From an uncultured Lentisphaeria bacterium (GTDB taxonomy: Bacteria > Verrucomicrobiota > Lentisphaeria > JABSQK01 > CAJWLW01), in the NCBI GenBank assembly GCA_913042885.1, contig CAJWLW010000226.1, positions 1 through 7,940 of the forward strand: a stretch of DNA of 7,940 nucleotides, written 5' to 3'. Positions 1-5,968 of the stretch are shown here, piece by piece. The notes below the pieces were generated by a model. The model did not search any database, was not told the origin of the DNA, and worked only from the letters and a program-made list of their open reading frames with translations. The position numbers were made by a program, and so were the translations under genes. Position 1 is the first letter of the stretch; each line of letters starts with the position of its first letter.

Positions 1-72
1 TTCGCGAATATCCTCGTACTCTTCGATGACGCTGTACAGCCAGCCGCGAGTGATGTCGGGTGCCAGATACAT
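1..72 (-). CDS. N-terminal fragment of an unidentified protein, cut by the window edge
   Basis: An ATG at 72 on the minus strand opens a frame that stays open for 24 codons to the edge of the window. The peptide begins MYLAPDITRGWLYSVIEEYE and continues with DIRE. It starts 20 bp after the stop of the MoeB-rhodanese gene, in the same direction, as expected for the next gene of an operon. No good Shine-Dalgarno sequence is seen; only a GAG and a GGA lie just upstream. I do not recognise the family, and 24 residues are too few to assign one. A start further upstream in this frame is possible, but no ATG or GTG was found close by. Confidence 0.45.
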   Translation of the reverse strand, partial: MYLAPDITRGWLYSVIEEYEDIRE

Positions 73-92
73 TCCGCGAGCTCGGTGAACGA

Positions 93-1235
93 TCAGTACA
101 TGGGCACGGTGGGATCGACCTCGTTGGACCAGGCGTCGATACCGCCAGCCAGATTCTTGAGCTTGGTGAAGCCGTTGGACTGCAGGAAGCCGATCGCCTG
201 CGCGCTGCGCATGCCGTGGTGGCAGTGGGCGACGATCAATTTGTCGCGGTGCGGCTCCAGTTCGGTATAACGCGTCATGAGCTCGCTGAGCGGCAACAGG
301 ATGGCGCCGTCGATATGGGCATAGTCGTACTCGTTCTGCTCGCGTACGTCGACCAGCACGAGGTCGGTGCCAGCGGCCATCTGGTCATACAGCTCGGTCA
401 CGGAAATCTCTTCAATCATGGCCGACATGGCCGAAGTCTCATTCGGGCAGGTTGTTTCGGTTTCACGCAGCTCGGTTATCGTGGGGTTGGCGGTGCAAAC
501 GGGGCAGTCCGCCTGCTTTGCCACGGTCAATTGGCGCCAGGTCATGGCGAGGGCATCGTACAATAGAAGCCGGCCGGCCAGCGATTCACCGATGCCAGTG
601 ATGTGTTTGATCGCTTCTGTTGCCTGCGCTGTCGCGATGGTTCCGGGGAGGACGCCGAGTACGCCTGCCTCGGCGCAGCTCGGAATTGCCTCCGGTGGCG
701 GTGGCTCGGGGAACAGGCAACGATAGCATGGCCCGGCGGGCGTGCTAAACAGCGAGAGTTGACCCTCGAACCGGTAGATGCTGCCGTAAATGTTCGGCTT
801 GCCGGTCATCACGCAGGCGTCATTGATCAGGTACCGGGTCGGAAAGTTATCCGTACCGTCAAGCACCAGATCATACTGGTCTATGATCTCGAGAGCGTTG
901 TCCGCCGCCAGCCGCAGATTGTGGGTGTGGACCCGGACGTCCGGGTTGGCACCACGCAGTCGAGCCGCAGCGACATCTACTTTCGGCGCACCGATGTCGG
1001 CTGTTGTGAACAGAATTTGTCGCTGCAGGTTGGATTCGTCGACGACGTCGAAGTCAACGAGCCCGAGGGTGCCGACACCGGCAGCAGCGAGGTAGAGAGC
1101 GGCAGGGCAACCGAGACCCCCGACGCCGACAATCAGGACTTTCGCCGCCAGCAATTTTTCCTGGCCGGCATCGCCGAGCTCCGGCAGGATGACGTGTCGA
1201 CGGTAGCGACGGAATTGATCAGGAGTGAGCGCCAT
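93..1235 (-). CDS. moeB: MoeB/ThiF-family adenylyltransferase fused to a C-terminal rhodanese domain (MoeZ/MOCS3-like)
   Basis: A 380-residue E1-like enzyme. Enzymes of this architecture adenylate the C-terminal glycine of a small ubiquitin-like sulfur carrier (MoaD or ThiS type), and the rhodanese domain then supplies sulfur as a persulfide, giving a thiocarboxylate for molybdopterin or other sulfur-containing products. Visible features: the nucleotide-binding GVGGLG at residues 37-42, the SNLQRQ arginine region near 72, DGTDN at 126-130, two zinc-type CxxC pairs (C170/C173 and C244/C247), and the family cysteine C187 in SCAEAGVLGVLPG. The rhodanese part spans about 275-378, with DVRE at 296-299 and active-site loop CHHGMR starting at C338. 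All catalytic positions look intact. The frame is open upstream to 1451, but family homology begins at MALTPDQFRRYRRH, so the ATG at 1235 is the start; an AAGG lies close before it. It overlaps the hydroxylase gene by 17 bp, suggesting translational coupling. The carrier partner is not in the window. Confidence 0.93.
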   Translation of the reverse strand: MALTPDQFRRYRRHVILPELGDAGQEKLLAAKVLIVGVGGLGCPAALYLAAAGVGTLGLVDFDVVDESNLQRQILFTTADIGAPKVDVAAARLRGANPDVRVHTHNLRLAADNALEIIDQYDLVLDGTDNFPTRYLINDACVMTGKPNIYGSIYRFEGQLSLFSTPAGPCYRCLFPEPPPPEAIPSCAEAGVLGVLPGTIATAQATEAIKHITGIGESLAGRLLLYDALAMTWRQLTVAKQADCPVCTANPTITELRETETTCPNETSAMSAMIEEISVTELYDQMAAGTDLVLVDVREQNEYDYAHIDGAILLPLSELMTRYTELEPHRDKLIVAHCHHGMRSAQAIGFLQSNGFTKLKNLAGGIDAWSNEVDPTVPMY

Positions 1236-3519
1236 GGGCCTTTTCGATTGCGCGCCATACAACTTCCGGTCGCATGGGCAGCTCGTTGATCCGGACGCCG
1301 GTTGCGTCACGAATTGCGTTGCCGACGGCTGCGGCACCGGGAATGATCGGCGGTTCGCCGACGCCACGGACGCCCAAAGCGCCTTCCGGAGACGGGGTTT
1401 CGACGATGACGGCTTCGATGGTGGGAACCTGATGTGCCTTCGGCAGATCATAGTCCAGGAACGAGGCGCTGATCAATTGGCCGTCGTCGTCGTAGACCAT
1501 GCGCTCGTGCAGCGCGAAGCCGAGACCCTGCACGGCACCGCCGTGCATTTGTCCTTCGATCATCAGCGGGTTGAGCGCCGTGCCGACGTCCTGCACGGCG
1601 ACCATGTGCAGCGGTGTCACTTCGCCGGTCTCACGATCAACGTGAACCTTTACCATTTGCACGGCGGCAGCCGGCGCATTGATCGGTACGGCGGCCTGGC
1701 CGTCCGCCATGATCGGTCCGGGTCCGCCGCCGTTGGTTTCGGCTTCGGCCGCCAGTTCGGCAATTGTGAAGCGCCGATCGGGTACACCGTTGACATGTAC
1801 GGCGCCGTTTTCAAGCAAGAGGTCGTCGACATGCGCTTCCAGTTTCTCTGCGGCGGCTTCCAGTAGTTTCGTTTTCACGCCGGTCGCTGCTGCCAGCACG
1901 GCCCCGGTCACGCTGTAGGTCACCATGCTGCCGGCAGCGTCGACGCTATGTGGATTGGTATCGCTGTCGCCGGTAACGATCTCAACCTGATCCGGCGACA
2001 CTGTCAGCGTTTCCGCTGCGACCAGGACGAGACCGCTGTGGGTGCCGGAGATGTCGGGTGAGCCGATGTGAACAGTTACCACGCCATCCCCGGATACCCG
2101 GCAGACGGTCGACGACGGGCAGGCGCCGCCCGGCCAGATAGCGAGGGCGATACCGACACCTTCGTCGGCTGCACAGTTGCGGTCGCGCCATGCCGGGTGC
2201 TCGCGCAGTCGTTCCAGGCATGCTTTCAAGCCGACGCTCTGCCAGGGCGAATCGCTGACGGTGAGGTCGCCGGTTTCGACGCAATTCTGCAGGCGGAACT
2301 CGAGCGGATCAATCTGCAGCTCGTGAGCGAGATCATCGATGGTCGATTCCAGGGCAAAGATCGTTTGTGGCGCGCCGGGGGCGCGATAGGGGCCGCAGTG
2401 CGGCGTGTTCGTGTTGATCTCGGCGACCTCGACGAGCAGGTTGGGAAATTTGTAGTAGCTGCCGACCAGCAGGGCCAGGAGGCTGCCCAATCCGGAAGCG
2501 AAGGCGCCGGCATCTGAGCGAATGTCCGCGCGCAATGCAGTAATCGCACCGCTTTTGTCGGCGCCGATTTCGATATCCCAGTCACCACCGGCCGATGGTG
2601 TTGTCGTGAGGAAATCTTCGGTGCGCGTCAGGACCATGGAAACCGGACGGCCGACAGCCAGTGCGCAGGCGGCTACCAGTGGATCGAGGATGCCGTTTTT
2701 CGATCCGAAGCCGCCGCCCACCGTCATGTTAACGAGGTGCACCTGTCGTTTCTCGAGCCTCAGGAGTTCGGCAATGGCGGCGCGCGTCCACACCGGCGTC
2801 TGACAGGGCAGGTAAATGGTGATGCCGCCGCTCACAGGGTCGGGGACGGCTGTCGAAACCATCGGCTCCAGGTACCCCTGGTGCACGCGCGCTGTCCGGT
2901 AGTTACGACGGACGACGACATCGGCTGTGGCCAGGGCTTTCTCGACATCCCCGCGTTCGTGGCGGTGGATGTGATGAACGTTTTTTGGTTTCTCGATTTC
3001 TTTCGTTGCGGCGGTCTCGTCGACGGTGGCGTGGCCATCGGCGATTGACTGGTCTCCGGGCAAGCCGTCGGGCCAGATTTCGGGTGCGTCGGGACCGCTG
3101 GCAGTCATGAAATTGGCGGCGACGGGCTGCACGTCGTATTCGATGTGGACCAACTCGGCACCGGCCTCTGCTGCTTCTGCGGACCTCGCGATGACGACCG
3201 CGACGGGTTGACCGGTAAAGACGACACGGTCGCCGGCCAGGGTGCAGGTGCTGCGTGACTTGATCACGGCGTCGCGGGTCGGCAGGTCGGCGGCTGTGAG
3301 GACGTGGGTGACGCCCGGCACTGTCAGGGCTTCGGACTTGTCGACAGCGCGAATGCCAGCGTGCGCGTAAGGGCTCAGCACTGGGCGCGCGTGGTGCATG
3401 CCGGCAATGACCAGGTCGCTTGTGTAGGGTTCGCACCCGGTGACCTTTCGACCGCCTTCGATCGATTTTCTCGGTTTTCCGATGTAGGTGTAGTCGGATG
3501 ATTTGTTCACGTTGGACAC
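1219..3519 (-). CDS. Molybdenum hydroxylase large (molybdopterin-binding) subunit, xanthine dehydrogenase / CoxL-like family
   Basis: This encodes the molybdopterin-cytosine-dinucleotide-binding catalytic subunit of a molybdenum hydroxylase, which would hydroxylate an aldehyde, purine or other heterocycle with water as oxygen source. Numbering below is from an upstream ATG at 3597. The N-terminal a/b-hammerhead domain runs from about 36 to 160 (YIGKPRKSIEGGRKVTG, then GVTHVLTAADLP). Mo-binding motifs follow: VHQGYLEP at 238-245, GGGFGSK at 294-300, PYRAPGAPQ at 403-411, EGQMHGG at 681-687 and GVGEPP at 745-750, where E748 matches the family's catalytic glutamate. The AYxCSFR loop of true CO dehydrogenases is absent: its cysteine position is Ala406, so this is not a form I CO dehydrogenase. 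Substrate unknown. Start: the ATG at 3597 would overlap the upstream gene by 44 bp, so I prefer GTG at 3519 (GTG at 3510 also possible); none has a clear ribosome site. Length of 766-792 aa is normal for the subunit. No medium or small subunit gene is seen nearby. Confidence 0.9.
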   Translation of the reverse strand: MSNVNKSSDYTYIGKPRKSIEGGRKVTGCEPYTSDLVIAGMHHARPVLSPYAHAGIRAVDKSEALTVPGVTHVLTAADLPTRDAVIKSRSTCTLAGDRVVFTGQPVAVVIARSAEAAEAGAELVHIEYDVQPVAANFMTASGPDAPEIWPDGLPGDQSIADGHATVDETAATKEIEKPKNVHHIHRHERGDVEKALATADVVVRRNYRTARVHQGYLEPMVSTAVPDPVSGGITIYLPCQTPVWTRAAIAELLRLEKRQVHLVNMTVGGGFGSKNGILDPLVAACALAVGRPVSMVLTRTEDFLTTTPSAGGDWDIEIGADKSGAITALRADIRSDAGAFASGLGSLLALLVGSYYKFPNLLVEVAEINTNTPHCGPYRAPGAPQTIFALESTIDDLAHELQIDPLEFRLQNCVETGDLTVSDSPWQSVGLKACLERLREHPAWRDRNCAADEGVGIALAIWPGGACPSSTVCRVSGDGVVTVHIGSPDISGTHSGLVLVAAETLTVSPDQVEIVTGDSDTNPHSVDAAGSMVTYSVTGAVLAAATGVKTKLLEAAAEKLEAHVDDLLLENGAVHVNGVPDRRFTIAELAAEAETNGGGPGPIMADGQAAVPINAPAAAVQMVKVHVDRETGEVTPLHMVAVQDVGTALNPLMIEGQMHGGAVQGLGFALHERMVYDDDGQLISASFLDYDLPKAHQVPTIEAVIVETPSPEGALGVRGVGEPPIIPGAAAVGNAIRDATGVRINELPMRPEVVWRAIEKAHGAHS

Positions 3520-3553
3520 ATTGGTCAGGGATTTAGTGGTTATGCAGTATCGC

Positions 3554-4111
3554 TCAGATCCACGTCTGCAAATTGTGGGGTTGGATGAGCACGGCATCGG
3601 TCATCCAGCAATCGGCATGCGGCGTATCGGTCTGGCACGATAGAAGGAACACGTACACGGTAGGTACGTCGGCTTTATCATACAAGGTGACACGCTGTCT
3701 GGCGGACTTTCCCTGTATTTCGATATCACCGTATTCGGAACGATGATGTCCCAGCATCAGCCGGTACTGAGGGCTCTTGACCATTTTGATGAAACGCTGC
3801 AGCGGGCCGGTTGCGCGTCTGTTGGCGGGCGACGCGAAGTTGAACGTGACACGTATGCCCTCGTCGTACGGCGTCTCCGAGTTATGCTGCAGAGCCTCGA
3901 TGACAAGCTGCACGACATCCTGTGGCGTCAACTCGGGGCGTGGCCCCGGCAGTTCCGCGGGTGTCTGGGCCTGTTGAATCTGCGAAGGCGGCGGCGGCGG
4001 CTTGATGACCGGATATTCGCGCTGAGTGAACATGGTGCCCAGCAGCGTGAGAACGGCCAGCGCGATAAGGATGCCGACCACAGACCGACGCTGGTGGTTT
4101 GCTTCATTCAT
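3554..4111 (-). CDS. Membrane-anchored DUF4864-like protein
   Basis: A 185-residue protein. Residues 1-10 are polar and basic (MNEANHQRRS), 11-28 form one hydrophobic helix (VVGILIALAVLTLLGTMF), and 32-62 form a proline-rich linker with five prolines in a row. The rest is a compact domain. The segment FASPANRRATGPLQRFIKMV at 92-111, then a YRLMLGHH region and a C-terminal CWMTDAVLI, resemble DUF4864 as I remember it; its function is not known. The likely topology is a signal anchor with the domain on the periplasmic side. It is the first gene of the minus-strand run, and its stop lies 34 bp before the preferred start of the hydroxylase gene, so co-transcription is likely. A link to hydroxylase assembly or electron transfer would be a guess. 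No strong ribosome site precedes the ATG at 4111. Confidence 0.75.
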   Translation of the reverse strand: MNEANHQRRSVVGILIALAVLTLLGTMFTQREYPVIKPPPPPSQIQQAQTPAELPGPRPELTPQDVVQLVIEALQHNSETPYDEGIRVTFNFASPANRRATGPLQRFIKMVKSPQYRLMLGHHRSEYGDIEIQGKSARQRVTLYDKADVPTVYVFLLSCQTDTPHADCWMTDAVLIQPHNLQTWI

Positions 4112-4131
4112 GGTTCTAATGTTGTGGGCGT

Positions 4132-4154
4132 TGTCAACCTTTACAAGCTTGACA
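4132..4154. promoter_or_regulatory. 23-bp near-perfect palindrome, candidate operator between divergent genes
   Basis: The left arm TGTCAACCTT (4132-4141) and right arm AAGCTTGACA (4145-4154) flank a 3-bp centre (tac). The reverse complement of the right arm matches the left arm at 9 of 10 positions. It sits in the 107-bp spacer between genes on opposite strands, 20 bp from the minus-strand start codon and 64 bp from the plus-strand one. No run of T follows it on either strand, so it does not look like a terminator. It could bind a dimeric regulator. The right arm contains a perfect TTGACA that may act as a -35 box, so bound protein would compete with RNA polymerase. The regulator is not identified. 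Confidence 0.5.
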
Positions 4155-4178
4155 CAGTGGTGAAAGACCTCACATTGA
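4148..4178 (+). promoter_or_regulatory. Candidate promoter for the HspQ-like gene
   Basis: A perfect -35 hexamer TTGACA lies at 4149-4154. Sixteen bases later comes CACATT (4171-4176), a poor -10 box with 3 of 6 matches. The same stretch can be read as a heat-shock sigma-32-like promoter: CTTGACA at 4148-4154, then TCACATTGA at 4170-4178 with 15 bp between, which partly matches the CCCCATnTA type of box. HspQ in Escherichia coli is a heat-shock gene, so this reading is attractive but weak. Transcription would start near 4183, leaving a leader of about 35 bases. Confidence 0.3.
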
Positions 4179-4205
4179 CGGAAGGGACTGACAACGGCCG
4201 AGCTT

Positions 4206-4214
4206 AGAGGGGGG
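4206..4214 (+). promoter_or_regulatory. Strong ribosome binding site of the HspQ-like gene
   Basis: AGAGGGGGG ends four bases before the ATG at 4219. It is the clearest Shine-Dalgarno sequence in the window. It supports the long form of the protein over an internal start at Met71, where the HspQ domain proper begins. Confidence 0.7.
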
Positions 4215-4218
4215 CATT

Positions 4219-4749
4219 ATGCTGGACGCGCAACAACTGGTGCATCTCATTGCGCTCATGGACGATGAATCACCCGAGATCCGTGATCCGGTGTTCACCG
4301 AACTAGCGGCGTTTGGTACGACGCTGGAAGCGGAATTGTGCAGGGTCTGTCCACAACTTTCCGGTGAACAGCGCCGGGCGGTCGTGGATGCCGTCAGCAA
4401 CTGGTCCAGGGCAGCCGGCGGCGGCTCAATGTTCGTGGCCGGTGACCTTGTGGAACACGTGCGTTACGGCTATCGCGGTGTGGTCGTCGCTGTTGATCCG
4501 ACATGCCAGGCCGACACCGACTGGTACCTGTGCAACCGTACCCAACCGGATCGTGACCAGCCCTGGTACCACGTTCTTGTGCATGGCGCCGATACCGTCA
4601 CCTACGCGGCGCAAAGCAGCTTGACGAACGGTACGCCGGGGGAAGTGCTGCATCCGCTTGTTCCTTTCTTTTTCGATCGCGACGAGGTCGATCGTTACAT
4701 CCGCAACGACCGGCCCTGGCCAGGCGGGGACGCAGGGAACGATATTTAA
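4219..4749 (+). CDS. hspQ: HspQ/YccV-like hemimethylated-DNA-binding domain protein with an N-terminal SirB1-like helical extension
   Basis: A 176-residue protein, longer than E. coli HspQ (about 105 aa). Residues 72-168 are a YccV/HspQ domain: FVAGDLVEHVRYGYRGVVV, DPTCQAD at 93-99, the conserved core QPWYHVLVHG at 114-123, TYAAQSSL, HPLV and a closing NDRPWP. In E. coli HspQ binds hemimethylated DNA and modulates DnaA stability and Lon proteolysis. This version is closer to the DPxCxAD...QPWYHVLVHG branch that also occurs in eukaryotic FBXO21. Residues 1-65 are helical and acidic; LMDDESPEIRDPVFTELAAFG resembles the N-terminal helices of SirB1/transglutaminase-like proteins, but the transglutaminase core is missing. 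FBXO21 combines SirB1-like and YccV domains in one chain, so the pairing has precedent. It is the only plus-strand gene, divergent from the hydroxylase cluster and convergent with the SDR gene. A role in protein quality control or DnaA turnover is inferred from family only. Confidence 0.85.
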   Translation: MLDAQQLVHLIALMDDESPEIRDPVFTELAAFGTTLEAELCRVCPQLSGEQRRAVVDAVSNWSRAAGGGSMFVAGDLVEHVRYGYRGVVVAVDPTCQADTDWYLCNRTQPDRDQPWYHVLVHGADTVTYAAQSSLTNGTPGEVLHPLVPFFFDRDEVDRYIRNDRPWPGGDAGNDI

Positions 4750-4841
4750 CCGGCAGGCATCTGGCGCAGGAAGTCGAAAAATTGGTCAGGCACGGGATTG
4801 GCAAGTTCACCCGTGTACGCCGGGAATTGCTTTTCGTTCAT
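4746..4841 (-). CDS. Possible small protein of 31 residues in the convergent gap
   Basis: An ATG at 4841 opens a frame ending in TAA at 4748-4746, overlapping the stop of the HspQ-like gene by a few bases. The peptide starts MNEKQFPAYTGELANPVPDQ and ends FFDFLRQMPAG; its composition is protein-like and its third codon positions are fairly GC-rich. There is no good ribosome site. The same frame runs upstream without a stop for 21 codons (LLKVQIARWLYFSFIRRDVGI) to a TGA at 4907-4905. Before that it is open again to an ATG at 4979 that overlaps the stop of the SDR gene as ATGA. It may be a genuine small gene, the tail of a decayed one, a frame with a read-through TGA, or chance. I do not recognise a family. 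Confidence 0.3.
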   Translation of the reverse strand: MNEKQFPAYTGELANPVPDQFFDFLRQMPAG

Positions 4842-4861
4842 GATACCGACGTCCCGGCGTA
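4816..4861. repeat. Perfect 10-bp inverted repeat in the convergent gap
   Basis: TACGCCGGGA at 4816-4825 and TCCCGGCGTA at 4852-4861 are exact reverse complements, separated by 26 bp. Two G-T wobble pairs could extend an RNA stem outward. The repeat lies between two genes that converge, where a terminator is expected, but neither strand has a T run after it. The loop contains the ATG of the possible 31-residue small protein. A structured transcript end or a mobile-element remnant are both possible. Confidence 0.45.
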
Positions 4862-4975
4862 TGAATGAAAAGTACAGCCACCTGGCAATCTGAACTTTCA
4901 ACAGTCAACACTGTGCCTTCGAAGCAGGTGATGCAGATTTCGCCTTGACCACTGGCCGAATCGCGTTTTGTCCGC

Positions 4976-5968
4976 TCATTGCATCAAGCCAGCTGCCTGG
5001 TATGCAGCGGCAGTCCGGCGGATGCCGGTGGCGAGATCGACGGACGGTGCATAACCGAGCTGTGATCGGGCCTTGGCGATGGAATAGCCGTAATTGCTTG
5101 ACATCAAAGTGACCCGCGACTGGGTGAGTGGCGGCGGGCGATTGGTCAGACGCCCCGCCAGTTCAAGAACGGTGGCAGCCAGTCGAGCCAGGGGCACGGG
5201 CAACGAGAGTCGCGGTCGCGGCACATCGACGGCGTCGGCAATCTCGTTGACCAGTTCCCGCACAGTCACCGGGCGTTCGCCCCCGAGGATGTATACCTGT
5301 CCGGCTTGCCCGACGGCAGCGCAGAGCTGTATGCCAGCGACCAGGTCGTCGATGAAGAGCGGATGTAGGATTCCCCTGCCGCCGCCAACAAAAGCGAATC
5401 GCTTTTTCTTCACCGCCCGAAACAGGGCCAGCTTGTGTGTGTCTCCCGGACCGTAGGTGAACGACGGGCGGGCGATGACCACAGGCAGGCCGCTGCCGGT
5501 GGCTTCTTCCAGCAGTTGCTGTTCACCTGCCAGCTTGGTTGCCTGATAGGATCCAACGGGATGGCACGGCGTATCTTCGTCGGCCAGGTCGGTGAGCGGA
5601 CCGGAGACGCCGACGGTGCTGACATGGACGAAGCAACGCGGCGGTTGCGACAGTTTGTGGGCGAGGGTCACGGGACCGTTGGCGTTGACTGCCTGCATTT
5701 CGGCGGCGGTGGTGTCCCAGGTACCGAGCAATCCGGCGCAGTTGAACACGACATCGAAGGGGGCATCGAAACGTCCAAAAGAATCGGGGTCAGCCAGGTC
5801 GCCGGTCACGACCCGGGCACCGTCCGTATCGAGTCGTGCCGGGTCGCGGACGAGCACGGTGACGTGGCAGCCACGGGCAACAAGTGCGGCTGCGAGGTTG
5901 CGCCCGATAAAGCCGGTGGCGCCGGCAACCAGAACGCGAGTCTCGGCTTGGAGTTGGCCGGTGGTCAA
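4976..5968 (-). CDS. Extended-SDR NAD(P)-dependent epimerase/dehydratase
   Basis: A 330-residue Rossmann-fold oxidoreductase of the extended short-chain dehydrogenase type. Visible are the nucleotide-binding GATGFIG at 16-22, a DLAD adenine-ring region near 57-60, NCAGLLG at 76-82, STVGVSG at 117-123, the catalytic pair Y141 and K145 in SYQATK, and the ARPSFTYGPGD segment at 166-176. The C-terminal half (HPLFIDDLVAGI, ILGGERPVTVRELV, YGYSIAKARSQLGYAP) is the usual substrate-binding lobe, and full length is normal. Members act on nucleotide sugars, flavonoids or steroid-like alcohols, so the substrate cannot be named here; the resemblance is closest to the 3-beta-hydroxysteroid dehydrogenase/dihydroflavonol reductase type. 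The start is TTG at 5968, since no ATG or GTG precedes the Rossmann motif; it shares TTGA with the stop of the SurA-like gene, indicating translational coupling. Confidence 0.9.
   Translation of the reverse strand: MTTGQLQAETRVLVAGATGFIGRNLAAALVARGCHVTVLVRDPARLDTDGARVVTGDLADPDSFGRFDAPFDVVFNCAGLLGTWDTTAAEMQAVNANGPVTLAHKLSQPPRCFVHVSTVGVSGPLTDLADEDTPCHPVGSYQATKLAGEQQLLEEATGSGLPVVIARPSFTYGPGDTHKLALFRAVKKKRFAFVGGGRGILHPLFIDDLVAGIQLCAAVGQAGQVYILGGERPVTVRELVNEIADAVDVPRPRLSLPVPLARLAATVLELAGRLTNRPPPLTQSRVTLMSSNYGYSIAKARSQLGYAPSVDLATGIRRTAAAYQAAGLMQ

Noticed and set aside
1236..1451. 72-residue N-terminal extension of the MoeB-rhodanese frame
   Set aside because: It lies entirely inside the hydroxylase gene in another frame, has low-complexity Pro/Ser/Arg content, and family homology begins at the ATG at 1235.
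1225..1866. Long plus-strand open frame opposite the hydroxylase gene (213 codons)
   Set aside because: It is antisense to a well-supported conserved protein; such frames are common opposite GC-rich genes and the translation shows no domain.
1219..3519. Calling the hydroxylase a form I carbon monoxide dehydrogenase (coxL)
   Set aside because: The AYxCSFR loop is absent (PYRAPGA instead) and coxM/coxS are not adjacent.
4132..4154. Reading the divergent palindrome as a transcription terminator
   Set aside because: No T run follows on either strand, and it sits upstream of two genes rather than at a gene end.
4810..4974. Alternative minus-strand frame in the gap containing GEICITCFEGTVL, briefly considered HypC-like
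   Set aside because: It has no start codon in a sensible place, overlaps the competing frame, and only a CxxC-like pair recalls HypC; the rest does not match.
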